This document shows, one piece after another, positions 26,908-34,888 of a stretch of 56,837 nucleotides of DNA. Within the stretch, counting starts at the first letter, position 1; each line of letters opens with the position of its first letter. Location: positions 1 through 56,837 of the forward strand of contig PHAL01000011.1 in the NCBI GenBank assembly GCA_002840355.1. Direction: 5' to 3'. A program made the translations under genes and the position numbers. The notes below the pieces were generated by a model, which made no database searches, was not told the origin of the DNA, and saw nothing but the letters and a program-made list of their open reading frames with translations. The stretch comes from Elusimicrobia bacterium HGW-Elusimicrobia-3 (GTDB lineage Bacteria; Elusimicrobiota; Elusimicrobia; Elusimicrobiales; UBA9959).

Positions 26908-27037
26908 GAGGCCGCCTGGGGCACGCCCTCTACGGGTACGCTCGGCCACACCGTGGCCTCGCTCTTTCACTCAGGCTCGGCGCTGCGCAAGCCTCGCCTT
27001 CGTGAGGCCCCTCCGAGGGCATGCCCCAGGTGGCCTC
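26908..27037. repeat. Long imperfect inverted repeat with nested hairpins
   Basis: Two 23-nt arms (26908-26930 and 27015-27037) differ from perfect pairing at only two positions, one of them a possible G-U pair. The 84-nt interior holds a second perfect hairpin (26944-26949 with 26953-26958) and competing GCCTC/GAGGC pairings (26991-26995 with 27004-27008). No T-run follows. It lies between lptD and the epimerase gene and may be a transcript-end structure, a small RNA or a decayed mobile hairpin. Confidence 0.6.
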
Positions 27038-27114
27038 GCAGAAGCAGCCCTCTCCGTGCGGGCCGCTTCAACGCTGAATTTGAAAATGATAAACTTTAGG
27101 CAGGGAAGGATAAT

Positions 27115-28068
27115 ATGACAAAACCGCTTTGGCTCGTTACCGGCGGGGCCGGGTTCATCGGCTCCAATATCGTGGAAGAACTCGTGCGGCGCGGCTGCCG
27201 CGTGCGCGTGTTCGACAATTTCTCCACCGGCAAGGCGGAGAACCTCGCCCCGTTCAAGGGCAAGTTCGACCTGGTGCGCGGCGACCTGCGCGAGCCGGCC
27301 GACCTGAAGAAGGCGATGAAGGGCGTGACCTACGTGCTGCACCAGGCCGCCTTCCGCTCCGTGCCCAAGTCCGTGGACAACCCGCGCGCCGCCAACGACA
27401 ATAACGCCACCGGCACGCTGAACGCCCTGATGGCCGCCAAAGAGGCCGGCGTAAAGCGCTTCGTCTACGCCGCCACCAGCTCCGCCTACGGCGAGTGCAA
27501 GGTGTTCCCTCAGCACGAGGGCCTGCCCACCATGCCCGTCTCTCCCTACGCTGTCAGCAAGCTCGCCGGCGAGAACTACTGCCGCGTCTACGCCAAGACC
27601 TTCGGCCTGGAGACCGTGGCGCTGCGCTATTTCAACGTTTTCGGGCCGCGGCAGAACCCCGAGTCCATGTACTCGGCCGTGATCCCGCGCTTCATGGAAT
27701 TGTTCCTGCAGGGCAAGCCGCTCGAGATACACTGGGACGGCAAGCAGAGCCGCGACTTCACCTATGTCGCCAACGTGGTGGACGGCAATATCCGCGCCGC
27801 CCTGGCGCCGTCCAAGGTCTCCGGCCTGACCATCAACGTGGCCACCGGCACCAACATCTCGCTGCTCGACATAGCCCGCGAGCTGGAGAAGATCACCGGC
27901 AGGAAGGCCGCCAAGGTCTTCTCGCCCAAGCGCAAGGGCGATATCCGCAAGACCTATTCCGACATCGCCCTGGCCCGCCGCCTGCTGGGCTACAAGCCCC
28001 TCGTGAAATTCCCCGAGGGGCTGCGGCTGACCTGGGATTATTTCTCGGCCAAGTGGGGGAAGAAATGA
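27115..28068 (+). CDS. NAD-dependent sugar-nucleotide epimerase/dehydratase
   Basis: A 317-residue extended short-chain dehydrogenase. The Rossmann motif is GGAGFIGSNIVEEL (residues about 8-21), the catalytic Tyr-Lys pair is in SPYAVSKLAGENYC, and FNVFGPRQNPESMYSAVIPRF is typical of UDP-glucose/GlcNAc 4-epimerases. It probably makes UDP-galactose- or UDP-GalNAc-type precursors for surface polysaccharide; the exact substrate is not certain. GGGAAGGA precedes the ATG. The stop overlaps the tdk start (ATGA). Confidence 0.85.
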   Translation: MTKPLWLVTGGAGFIGSNIVEELVRRGCRVRVFDNFSTGKAENLAPFKGKFDLVRGDLREPADLKKAMKGVTYVLHQAAFRSVPKSVDNPRAANDNNATGTLNALMAAKEAGVKRFVYAATSSAYGECKVFPQHEGLPTMPVSPYAVSKLAGENYCRVYAKTFGLETVALRYFNVFGPRQNPESMYSAVIPRFMELFLQGKPLEIHWDGKQSRDFTYVANVVDGNIRAALAPSKVSGLTINVATGTNISLLDIARELEKITGRKAAKVFSPKRKGDIRKTYSDIALARRLLGYKPLVKFPEGLRLTWDYFSAKWGKK

Positions 28069-28628
28069 TCTTCAACGTTTCCGCTTCTTCGGGCTGGATA
28101 GAGGTGGTCTGCGGCAGCATGTTCTCCGGCAAGACGCAGGAGCTCATCCGCCGCCTCAAGCTCGCCAACATCGCCAAGCAGAAGGTGCAGGTGTTCAACT
28201 CGCACCTGGACGTGCGCTACGCCAAGGAGCATCTGGTCTCGCACGACAAGTCCACGCTGGCCGCGCGCCCGGTGAAGGGCGCCAAGGAGATCCTGAAGGC
28301 CGTGGACAAGGACACGCAGGTGGTGGGCATCGACGAGGCGCATTTCTTCGGCCCCGAGATCGTCGAGGTCGCGCAGCGGCTGGCCGACTCCGGCCGCCGC
28401 GTGATAGTGGCCGGTCTCGACCAGGACTACCGCGGCGAGGCTTTCGACAACATGGCCAAGCTGATGGCCGTGGCCGAGTTCGTCACCAAGAACCTGGCCA
28501 TCTGCATGGTCTGCGGCAACCCGGCGCATTTCAGCCAGCGCCTGACCGATTCCGGCAAGCGCATCGTGGTCGGCGCCGGCGACAAATACGAGGCCCGCTG
28601 CCGCAAGTGCTTCCAGCCGGAAAAATAA
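28065..28628 (+). CDS. tdk: Thymidine kinase
   Basis: A 187-residue type II thymidine kinase for the deoxythymidine salvage pathway. The P-loop is GSMFSGKTQELIRRL (about 17-31), the DEAHFF motif follows, and a zinc site is formed by CMVCGNPA and the C-terminal CRKC. The protein begins MIFNVSASSGWIEVVCG; the start ATG overlaps the epimerase stop by 4 nt. It is followed two bases later by the orphan transposase-like gene. Confidence 0.95.
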   Translation: MIFNVSASSGWIEVVCGSMFSGKTQELIRRLKLANIAKQKVQVFNSHLDVRYAKEHLVSHDKSTLAARPVKGAKEILKAVDKDTQVVGIDEAHFFGPEIVEVAQRLADSGRRVIVAGLDQDYRGEAFDNMAKLMAVAEFVTKNLAICMVCGNPAHFSQRLTDSGKRIVVGAGDKYEARCRKCFQPEK

Positions 28629-28629
28629 A

Positions 28630-29124
28630 ATGTACCGCTCCGAAAAATTCAACCCCACGCTGTTCGGCAAACTGTTCCACCTGGGCTCCAAGCTGGCCGA
28701 AGGCAACCGCTGGCTGCGCCTGGCCGAGGCGCTGCCCTGGGAGCGGCTAGACGAGGAATACGGCCGGCATTTCGCCGCGGGGCAGGGCCGCCCCGCCAAG
28801 GATTCCCGGCTGGTCTGCGGCCTGCTGGCCGTAAAGCAGCTCAAGAACCTCTCCGACGAGGACGCCGTGGCCGAGTTCATGGAGAGCCCCTACATACAGG
28901 CTTTCTGCGGGCAGGAATATTTCGCGGTGGAGGACGTCACCAATCCCGGCATCCTGTCGGAGCGCCGCAAGCGCCTGGGGCCGGAGTTCCTCGCGCTGCT
29001 GGACGCCGAGCTCGCGGCCGCGCTGAAGGCCAACCGCGACCTGAAGTTCCGCTCCGCCAAGACCGCGCCGGACGGCGGCCTCTGGAACGCGGTGGTGGAA
29101 AAGCTGCGGTCCTTCTTCCCCTGA
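28630..29124 (+). CDS. Stand-alone transposase N-terminal (DUF772-like) domain
   Basis: A 164-residue protein. Residues about 15-120 match the N-terminal domain of IS5/IS1182-type transposases: ENRWLRLAEALPW-like N-terminal, a GRPAKDSRLVCGLLAVKQLKNLSDEDAV helix pair and an ENPYIQ-like SPYIQAFCGQEYF. The catalytic DDE domain is absent; after residue 120 there is only a short charged tail. No terminal inverted repeats are seen. The frame is intact, starts two bases after tdk and ends before a bidirectional terminator, so this is either a transposase remnant kept by chance or a domesticated DNA-binding domain. Codon usage resembles its neighbours. Confidence 0.7.
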   Translation: MYRSEKFNPTLFGKLFHLGSKLAEGNRWLRLAEALPWERLDEEYGRHFAAGQGRPAKDSRLVCGLLAVKQLKNLSDEDAVAEFMESPYIQAFCGQEYFAVEDVTNPGILSERRKRLGPEFLALLDAELAAALKANRDLKFRSAKTAPDGGLWNAVVEKLRSFFP

Positions 29125-29140
29125 ACCTTTACCAGGAAAT

Positions 29141-29171
29141 AAAAAAAGCGGAACCCGGTTCCGCTTTTTTT
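29141..29171. terminator. Bidirectional terminator between convergent operons
   Basis: A perfect 8-bp stem (29148-29155 and 29157-29164) has a run of A before it and a run of T after it, so it works on both strands. It ends the epimerase-tdk-transposase-domain unit and the tolB operon on the minus strand. Confidence 0.9.
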
Positions 29172-29185
29172 ATTGGCCGGGCCCC

Positions 29186-30472
29186 TTACGGGCCCCAGTT
29201 GGGGGTGAAGGAGTTGCCCTTCATGTCGGTCAGCGGGTGCGGGGCGCTGCCGTCCGCGTCCATGATGAAGATCTCGCGTTTGCCGCGCCGGTTGGAGGTG
29301 AAGGCTATGAACCTGCCGTCGGGGGACCAGGACGGGTCCTCGTTGTCGCCGGCGCCGCTGGTGAGGCGGCGCACCTGGCTGCCGGTGGGGTCGGTCACGA
29401 AAATGTTGAGCTTCTCTTTGCGCGTCTCGCGGCCGGCGAACACTATCCACTCGCCGGAGGGGGACCAGGACGGGGAGTCGCACCAGTTGAAGCGGGTGAG
29501 CTTGCGGGTCTTGCCGGAGGCCATGCCCAGCACGAAGATCTGGGGGTTGCCGGCGCGGTCGGAGATGAAGGCCGCCTCCTTGCCGTCGGGCGACCAGGTG
29601 GGCGAAGAGCTGACGCCGAAGCCCTTGAGCAGCTTCTTGGCCTTCTTCGTGACGATATCCAGCGCGTAGATGCTGGGGTCGTCGCCGCGGGACAGCGTCA
29701 TCAGCATGGTCATGCCGTCCGGGGAGACGCCGCCGGGGATGTTGAGGCCCTGGAAGGTGGTGAACGGCTTTATCTTGCCGGCCTTCAGGTCTATCTCGAA
29801 CATGTCCGGGTTGCCCCAGCGGTAGGTGGTGAAATAGATGCGGTTGCCGTCCTGCGACCAGCGCGGCAGCAGGCTGATGCTGTTGTCGGAGGTGAGCCTG
29901 GTCAGGCCTTCCCCGTCGTAATCCGCCATGTAGATCTCTTTGCGGCCGGTGGCGTTGTTGGAGAAGGCCAGCTTGGAGGCCGCTATGCCGCGCTTGCCGG
30001 TCAGGCGCAGCACGACGTCGTCGGAGAACATGTGCGCCGCGCGGCGCAGCGCGCGCTTCTCGCCCTGGTAGAATTTCTCGGTCAGCTTTTTGCCGGTGGC
30101 GAGGTCGTAGAGTGTGCCGGTGAAGGTCCAGATGTTGCCCGCGTCGCGCACCCTGCCGGTCACCAGGTGGCCGGCCAGGCCCTTCCACCACCCGAGGGAA
30201 TCCTTGGAGGCGTCCAGGTTGGCGGGGGACAGCGCGTCTTCTTTGACGTCGAAATAGCGGGAGTAGAGGAGGTCGGCGCGGATTATTTCCCTGAAGGTCT
30301 CGGCCAGGGCGAGGTCCTCGGGGCTCTGCGGCCTGGCCGGGAGGAATTGCGCCAGGCCCAGGGCGGCCTTCCTGCTTTCCTGGCCGCCGGCGACGCCTAT
30401 ATAAACGTCGGCGCCGGCGGCGGCGCGGGGCGCCGCCGCGAACAGGGCGGCGAGCAGCAGCGTCCTGAACAT
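29186..30472 (-). CDS. tolB: Tol-Pal system beta-propeller protein TolB
   Basis: A 428-residue periplasmic protein. A signal peptide (to about residue 20) is followed by the TolB N-terminal domain (ADVYIGV, FREIIRADLLYSRYFDV) and a six-bladed propeller with repeated WSPDG motifs. TolB links Pal to the inner-membrane Tol complex during outer-membrane constriction. The gene overlaps cpoB by one base, giving the order pal-cpoB-tolB. tolQ, tolR and tolA are not in the window, and the order is reversed from the usual tolB-pal-cpoB. Confidence 0.92.
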   Translation of the reverse strand: MFRTLLLAALFAAAPRAAAGADVYIGVAGGQESRKAALGLAQFLPARPQSPEDLALAETFREIIRADLLYSRYFDVKEDALSPANLDASKDSLGWWKGLAGHLVTGRVRDAGNIWTFTGTLYDLATGKKLTEKFYQGEKRALRRAAHMFSDDVVLRLTGKRGIAASKLAFSNNATGRKEIYMADYDGEGLTRLTSDNSISLLPRWSQDGNRIYFTTYRWGNPDMFEIDLKAGKIKPFTTFQGLNIPGGVSPDGMTMLMTLSRGDDPSIYALDIVTKKAKKLLKGFGVSSSPTWSPDGKEAAFISDRAGNPQIFVLGMASGKTRKLTRFNWCDSPSWSPSGEWIVFAGRETRKEKLNIFVTDPTGSQVRRLTSGAGDNEDPSWSPDGRFIAFTSNRRGKREIFIMDADGSAPHPLTDMKGNSFTPNWGP

Positions 30473-31248
30473 CAGCCTTTCTTAGCGGGGGCCTTGGCCG
30501 GGGCTTTCTCCGGAGCCTTGGCGGGGGCCGCGGGCTTGGGGGTCAGTTTGGCTATCTGGTCCTTGGCCGTCTTGGCTTCCTGCGACTGGGGGAAATCCTT
30601 TACCACCGACTTCAGGTATTTCAGGGCTTCGTCCTTCTTGTCCCCGGGCAGCTTGAGCAGGGCAAGGGCGTACTTGAGGCGCGCGGCGGGCACGCGGGGG
30701 CTCCTGGGGAACTTCTCGAGCACGGTGGCGTAGGCCAGGGCGGAGTCCTGCCAGCGCTCCTTGAGATAGAGCGATTCGCCCAGGTAGAAGTAGGCGCCTT
30801 CGGCCATTTCTCCGCCGGGGAACTTGGCCAGGTAGGCCTTGAAGCCGGTGGCCGCGCCGTCGAAGTTGTTGTTGAGGAAGGCGTTGTAGGCGTCGTTGTA
30901 GAGCTTGGCGGGCAGCAGGGAGGCTTCCACCTGCTCCTGCTGCTTGCGGATGCTCTGGCCTATCGCGTTGACCCGCTTGCCCATGGACGAGTCCATCTCG
31001 TCGAGGCGGGCGCCGAGGCGGTCCATCTGGCCGGAGAAGTCCTTCATGCTCTCGGAGGAGGAGTTGAGGCTCCTGGAGAGCTCGTCCATCTTCACGGCCA
31101 GCTCGGCCTGGTTCTTCTGCATGTTGTTCAGGCTGGTATTAAGGTCGTCCATCTGGCTCTGCATCTGCAGCATGTCCTGCTGCGTGGCTACGCAGCCGGT
31201 GGCCAGCAGGCAGACCGGGACCAGCAGTAAGGCTTTTCTGAATGACAT
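30472..31248 (-). CDS. cpoB: CpoB/YbgF-like TPR lipoprotein
   Basis: A 258-residue envelope protein. The start is chosen at MSFRKALLLV because a lipobox LLATGC (Cys about residue 19) follows; upstream codons read as Arg-rich non-protein sequence. A coiled-coil stretch (MQSQMDDLNTSLNNMQ) is followed by TPR-like repeats (YNAFLNNNFDGAATGFKAYLAKFP, AYFYLGESLYLKERW), as in CpoB, which coordinates cell-wall synthesis with the Tol-Pal machine. Unlike typical E. coli CpoB it is a predicted lipoprotein. The last 30 residues are a Lys/Ala/Pro-rich tail. The gene shares one base with the pal stop. Confidence 0.8.
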   Translation of the reverse strand: MSFRKALLLVPVCLLATGCVATQQDMLQMQSQMDDLNTSLNNMQKNQAELAVKMDELSRSLNSSSESMKDFSGQMDRLGARLDEMDSSMGKRVNAIGQSIRKQQEQVEASLLPAKLYNDAYNAFLNNNFDGAATGFKAYLAKFPGGEMAEGAYFYLGESLYLKERWQDSALAYATVLEKFPRSPRVPAARLKYALALLKLPGDKKDEALKYLKSVVKDFPQSQEAKTAKDQIAKLTPKPAAPAKAPEKAPAKAPAKKG

Positions 31249-31793
31249 TAGTTGGCCTTGACCTTGGTTTCGGCGCGGCGGTTCTGCAGCCAGCAGGCGT
31301 CGGTGGCCTCGGAGCAGACCGGCTTCTCTTCGCCGTAGGAGATGGTGCCCATGACGCTTTCCGGCACGCCGAGGCGCACGTAATAGTCGCGCACGGACTT
31401 GGCGCGCTTCTGGCCCAGGGCGAGGTTGTACTCCACGGTGCCGCGGTCGTCGCAATGGCCTTCCACCACCACGGTCCAGTCCTTGCGGGCCTTGATCAGC
31501 TCGGCGTTGGCCTGCAGCGTGGCGCGGGTCTCTTCGGAGAGCTCGTAGCGGTCGTAATCGAAGTTGACGGTCTTTATCGTCTCCAGGGCGGCGAATTCAC
31601 CGCCGCGGATGTCTCCCTCGGTGGAGGCGTCGGCCCCTTCCTGTATGTCCAGCGTGGGGATGGTGGCGGTGTCGGTGGTCATGTCCGCGTTGTCTCCGGC
31701 CGCGCCCTTTACGTTCTTCTTATTGCAGGAAGACAGGGTGAAAGCCGCGAGCAGCGGCAGGGCGAGAGCGAGGAGCAGGTGCTGTTTCTTCAT
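31248..31793 (-). CDS. pal: Peptidoglycan-associated lipoprotein Pal
   Basis: A 181-residue outer-membrane lipoprotein that tethers the outer membrane to peptidoglycan. A lipobox-type signal (AFTLSSC) gives Cys at about residue 23. The C-terminal OmpA-like domain holds VNFDYDRYEL, VEGHCDDRGTVEYNLALGQKRA and the peptidoglycan-binding acidic/basic pattern. ACCTCC at 31801-31806 on the plus strand is its Shine-Dalgarno (GGAGGT), and a promoter lies at 31829-31857. It leads the minus-strand pal-cpoB-tolB operon. Confidence 0.93.
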   Translation of the reverse strand: MKKQHLLLALALPLLAAFTLSSCNKKNVKGAAGDNADMTTDTATIPTLDIQEGADASTEGDIRGGEFAALETIKTVNFDYDRYELSEETRATLQANAELIKARKDWTVVVEGHCDDRGTVEYNLALGQKRAKSVRDYYVRLGVPESVMGTISYGEEKPVCSEATDACWLQNRRAETKVKAN

Positions 31794-31828
31794 TAATGGG
31801 ACCTCCGTGAATCTTGATGTCAGCCTAT

Positions 31829-31857
31829 AATCTATAATAATTTTCGCGCCTTTACAA
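31829..31857 (-). promoter_or_regulatory. Candidate promoter of the pal operon
   Basis: On the minus strand TTGTAA (31857-31852), a 17-nt spacer and TAGATT (31834-31829). Start near 31822 gives a leader of about 28 nt containing the GGAGGT ribosome binding site. Confidence 0.5.
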
Positions 31858-31870
31858 TGAAGAAAGGTTT

Positions 31871-32722
31871 TCAGGCCGCTATGTAGAGGCCGGCGGAGAG
31901 CAGCAGCCCGAAGACGGCGACCAGTTTCCCTGTTTCCGGTACCAGCACGGAATAGTCCCCGCGCGCGGCCATCCGGGCCAGGCGCAGGGCCAGCGGCACC
32001 GAGACCGCGCAGAAGACCGGGGGCCAGACGCTGCCGAAGGTGAAGGAGAAGAAATAGGGCAGTATTATCAGCGCGTAATAGAACTTCAGCGCCCCGCCCG
32101 GCCCCAGCGCGGCGGCCAGCGTGGTAAAGCCGGCCGCGCCGTCGCCCCGCGCGTCGCGCATGTTGTTGGCGTGCAGGATGCCCACTATCAGCAGGCCCAG
32201 GGGGATGGAGGCCCACAGGGCCTCGGGCAGGAAGGTGCGGGCCTGTATCAGGGCCGTGCCGGTGACGATAGCGGGCCCGAAGGCCAGGAAGATGCCGACG
32301 TCGCCCAGCGTCCTGTATTTGTAGGCGAAACCGGTGCCGGTGTAGAACCAGGCCAGGGCGAAGCCGGCCGCGCCCAGCCAGAGCAGGGCGGGCACGCCGT
32401 TCTTGAAGGCCAGCAGCAGGCCTAGGGCCCCGCCGGCGGCGAACAGGCCGAGGGCCGTCAGCAGCATGGCCCGGGGCGTCATCAGCCCGTCCACCAGGCC
32501 GCGGTCGTCCGCCGTTTCGGGGCGGTCCACGCCGTTCTTGAAGTCGAAATAGGTGTTGGCCAGGTTGGCCGCCGAGTGCACGACGAAGGCCGCCACGAAG
32601 GTCAGGGCGAAATCCAGCCAGGAGAAGGCACCATGGCGCCAGGCCACCACCGAGCCGAGAATTACGGGCGCCAGCGAGGCCGGCCAGGAGTAGGCGCGCA
32701 GTATGATGAACCATTTCTTCAT
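31871..32722 (-). CDS. menA: UbiA-family prenyltransferase, probably MenA
   Basis: A 283-residue multi-pass inner-membrane enzyme. The N-terminus (WFIILRAYSWPASLAPVILG) and the NLANTYFDFKNGVDRPETADDRG motif, with the paired Asp-rich sites of UbiA enzymes, fit 1,4-dihydroxy-2-naphthoate polyprenyltransferase, which attaches the prenyl tail to make demethylmenaquinone. A prenyl diphosphate synthase gene lies 25 nt upstream on the same strand, supporting a quinone role. 4-Hydroxybenzoate or another aromatic acceptor is the alternative. Confidence 0.7.
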   Translation of the reverse strand: MKKWFIILRAYSWPASLAPVILGSVVAWRHGAFSWLDFALTFVAAFVVHSAANLANTYFDFKNGVDRPETADDRGLVDGLMTPRAMLLTALGLFAAGGALGLLLAFKNGVPALLWLGAAGFALAWFYTGTGFAYKYRTLGDVGIFLAFGPAIVTGTALIQARTFLPEALWASIPLGLLIVGILHANNMRDARGDGAAGFTTLAAALGPGGALKFYYALIILPYFFSFTFGSVWPPVFCAVSVPLALRLARMAARGDYSVLVPETGKLVAVFGLLLSAGLYIAA

Positions 32723-32747
32723 AACGGTATCCTTTGGGCTGAGGGGG

Positions 32748-33713
32748 CTAAGCGGTGCGCGCGCAGAGCGCGGCCAGGAAATCTTTGAGCGCGGCCCCGC
32801 CCTCCGGGGAGGGGAAGCCGTCTATGAGCGGCGCCAGGGCGGCTATCTTGCCGGCCGCGGCGCGCCTGGCGGCCGCGGCGAAACCGCCCTCGCGCACCAG
32901 GTCGGCCAGAGCCAGCGCTGGCGCCAGGTCCGCCCCGGCCCCGGCCCGGGTGGCCGCGAGCAGCCGCTCGGCTTCGGGGCCCGCGGAGGGGTCGTTTAGG
33001 GCGAGGATGAGCGGCAGGGTGAACTTGCCTTCCCGCACGTCCTTGAGGGTTTCCTTGCCGCAGGCCTCGGCGTCACCCTCGAAATCCAGCACGTCGTCTA
33101 TGATCTGGAAGGCGCTGCCGGCTTCCTCGCCCACCCGGGCGCAGTCGGCCAGCAGGGCCGGCTTATCGGAGAGCCGCCCGGCGGCCAGCGCGCACCAGCG
33201 GAACAGCGCGCCGGTCTTGAGGGCCACTATGCGCTCGGCGGCGGCGGCGGAGATCTTTTTGCCTTTGGAGGCTTCCTCTATCAGCGCGCCCTCGGTCATG
33301 CGCCGGACGGCCTGCATCAGGCTCTCGCTGAGGTCGGGGGCGGCCAGGCGGGCCGAGTCCATGGCCATGGCTATCAGCAGGTCGCCCACCAGAATGGCGG
33401 AATTGACCCCGGCCTGGTCGTAAAGGGTGGGCAGCCCCCTGCGGTAGCGGGCTTCGTCTATGCAGTCGTCGTGGAGCAGCGAGGCGGTATGGGCCAGTTC
33501 GGCGGCCGCCGCGGCCTTTTCGGCCCTGGCGGCGTCGGAACCCAGGGCGCCGGCCATGAGCAGCGTGAAGCGCGCCCGGGCGGCCTTGCCCAGGAAGCTG
33601 AAGGGATATTTGGCGAAGTCGAAGATCTCCTTGTCCACGGCGTCCAGCTCGGCGGCGATGGCCGCTTTCACGGAGCGCAGTGACTCCTCGACATTCCCGA
33701 CTGTTTTTGTCAT
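32748..33713 (-). CDS. Polyprenyl diphosphate synthase
   Basis: A 321-residue trans-prenyltransferase. The first Asp-rich motif is LLHDDCIDEA (about residues 75-84) and the second IIDDVLDFEGD (about 205), both needed to bind prenyl diphosphates with magnesium. It elongates isoprenoid chains, here probably for the menaquinone side chain in view of the downstream menA. The ATG at 33713 is preferred over 33734: the -10 element TAGAAT (33730-33725) follows the earlier ATG, so a transcript from it would lack that codon. The leader is about 5 nt. The first residues are MTKTVGNVEESLR. Confidence 0.8.
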   Translation of the reverse strand: MTKTVGNVEESLRSVKAAIAAELDAVDKEIFDFAKYPFSFLGKAARARFTLLMAGALGSDAARAEKAAAAAELAHTASLLHDDCIDEARYRRGLPTLYDQAGVNSAILVGDLLIAMAMDSARLAAPDLSESLMQAVRRMTEGALIEEASKGKKISAAAAERIVALKTGALFRWCALAAGRLSDKPALLADCARVGEEAGSAFQIIDDVLDFEGDAEACGKETLKDVREGKFTLPLILALNDPSAGPEAERLLAATRAGAGADLAPALALADLVREGGFAAAARRAAAGKIAALAPLIDGFPSPEGGAALKDFLAALCARTA

Positions 33714-33724
33714 ATAACCACGAT

Positions 33725-33749
33725 ATTCTAGCATTAAAATTCATATAAT
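33725..33749. promoter_or_regulatory. Overlapping divergent -10 elements
   Basis: Minus strand: TGCTAGAAT (extended -10, hexamer 33730-33725), 11 nt before the synthase ATG. Plus strand: TATAAT (33744-33749), 7 nt before the efflux-gene ATG. The hexamers are only 13 nt apart, so polymerase cannot sit on both at once. Neither has a clear -35. Confidence 0.5.
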
Positions 33750-33756
33750 CCCTATC

Positions 33757-34758
33757 ATGGATAACGCCGGCGGACACCGCCACGGACAGCATCATGAGGA
33801 CCACCACGGGCACTCGCATGAAGACCGCCATGCGCACAAGCGGGAGGGCCACAGCGGGCACGGCTGCGCCCACGGGCACGCTCACGGGGCGGGCGCGCAG
33901 CGCGGCGCCATAAAAGCCGCCTTTTTCATAACCGCCGCCTTCATGGTAGCCGAGGCCGCCGGCGGCCTGCTGACCGGCAGCATGGCCCTGCTCAGCGACT
34001 CGCTGCACATGATGACAGACGCCGCCGCCCTGGGCATGAGTTTTTTCGCCTCGCGGCTGGCCTCGCTGAAGCCCGATCCCTCCCGCACCTACGGCTACCG
34101 CAGGGCCGAGGTGGTGGCCGCCCTGGCCAACGCCATGCTGCTCTGGATCCTTTCCGGCTACATGCTGCGCGAGGTGTACGAGCGCTTCCATAACCCGGTC
34201 TCGGTGCTCTCCGGCCCCATGCTGGCGGTGGCCGTGCTGGGCCTGCTGGCCAATCTGGCCAGCGCCTGGATACTGCACGCCCACAGCGAGGACAATATCA
34301 ATGTCCGCGGGGCCTTCCTGCACGTGATGAGCGACCTGGCCGGCTCCGTGGCCGCCATCATAGCCGGCCTGATCATCTATTTCACCGGCTGGTACCGGGC
34401 GGACACCATAGTTTCGCTGCTCATCATAGCCCTCATCCTCTTCAGCTCCACCCGCCTGCTGCGGGAGGCTTTCCACATACTTATGGAGGGGACCCCAAGG
34501 GACCTTTCCCTGCCGGAGCTGGAGCGGGCCCTGCGGGGCATAGACGGGGTGTCGGACGTGCATGAACTGCACGCCTGGAGCCTCTCCTCGGGTTTCAACG
34601 CCGTCAGCGCCCACCTGGTGGTCAAAAACCCGGCCCTGCAACAGGCCGCGCTGAAGGCCGCCACCTGCGGGGTGGCCGCGGCCTTCGGGATCCGGCATAC
34701 CGTGTTCCAGGTAGAGGCCGAACCGGTGGAAAATTCCTCCTGCGATATCTGTTCCTGA
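33757..34758 (+). CDS. Cation diffusion facilitator (CzcD-type) metal exporter
   Basis: A 333-residue inner-membrane exporter using proton exchange, most often for zinc, cobalt or cadmium. The N-terminal 45 residues are extremely His-rich and probably bind metal. Six transmembrane helices follow, with the site motifs SDSLHMMTD (about 85-93) and HVMSD (about 188-192). A C-terminal cytoplasmic domain (GIDGVSDVHELHAWSLSS) ends SSCDICS. Metal specificity cannot be read from sequence. The ATG follows a TATAAT by 7 nt, so the mRNA is probably leaderless. Confidence 0.85.
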   Translation: MDNAGGHRHGQHHEDHHGHSHEDRHAHKREGHSGHGCAHGHAHGAGAQRGAIKAAFFITAAFMVAEAAGGLLTGSMALLSDSLHMMTDAAALGMSFFASRLASLKPDPSRTYGYRRAEVVAALANAMLLWILSGYMLREVYERFHNPVSVLSGPMLAVAVLGLLANLASAWILHAHSEDNINVRGAFLHVMSDLAGSVAAIIAGLIIYFTGWYRADTIVSLLIIALILFSSTRLLREAFHILMEGTPRDLSLPELERALRGIDGVSDVHELHAWSLSSGFNAVSAHLVVKNPALQQAALKAATCGVAAAFGIRHTVFQVEAEPVENSSCDICS

Positions 34759-34765
34759 CAGGTAT

Positions 34766-34784
34766 CGAAAGTTACAGACTTTCG
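34766..34784. promoter_or_regulatory. Inverted repeat upstream of the FecR B promoter
   Basis: Two 7-nt perfect arms CGAAAGT (34766-34772) and ACTTTCG (34778-34784) flank a 5-nt spacer, and end two bases before the -35. No T-run follows, so an operator is at least as likely as a weak terminator of the efflux gene. GTTACAGA (34771-34778) also occurs upstream of the first FecR gene (99-106). Confidence 0.4.
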
Positions 34785-34786
34785 GA

Positions 34787-34815
34787 TTGACTTAGTCCTA
34801 TATCAAACCTATAAT
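34787..34815 (+). promoter_or_regulatory. Promoter of FecR gene B
   Basis: TTGACT (34787-34792), a 17-nt spacer and a perfect TATAAT (34810-34815). The spacer contains CCTATATCAAAC (34797-34808), which also occurs at 78-89 upstream of FecR gene A. Start near 34822 gives a leader of about 67 nt. Confidence 0.75.
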
Positions 34816-34888
34816 CAAAGTAATGGTTAAGGGGACCTTTTTCCGCCCGTTCCGCGGGCCATATCGTGCTATACAGACAGGAGCTCTT

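Noticed and set aside
28600-29180. Complete insertion sequence around the transposase-like gene
   Set aside because: There are no terminal inverted repeats, target-site duplications or catalytic domain.
34823-34888. An earlier ATG for FecR gene B
   Set aside because: It lies about at the transcription start, has no ribosome binding site and would place 22 residues before a clear signal peptide.
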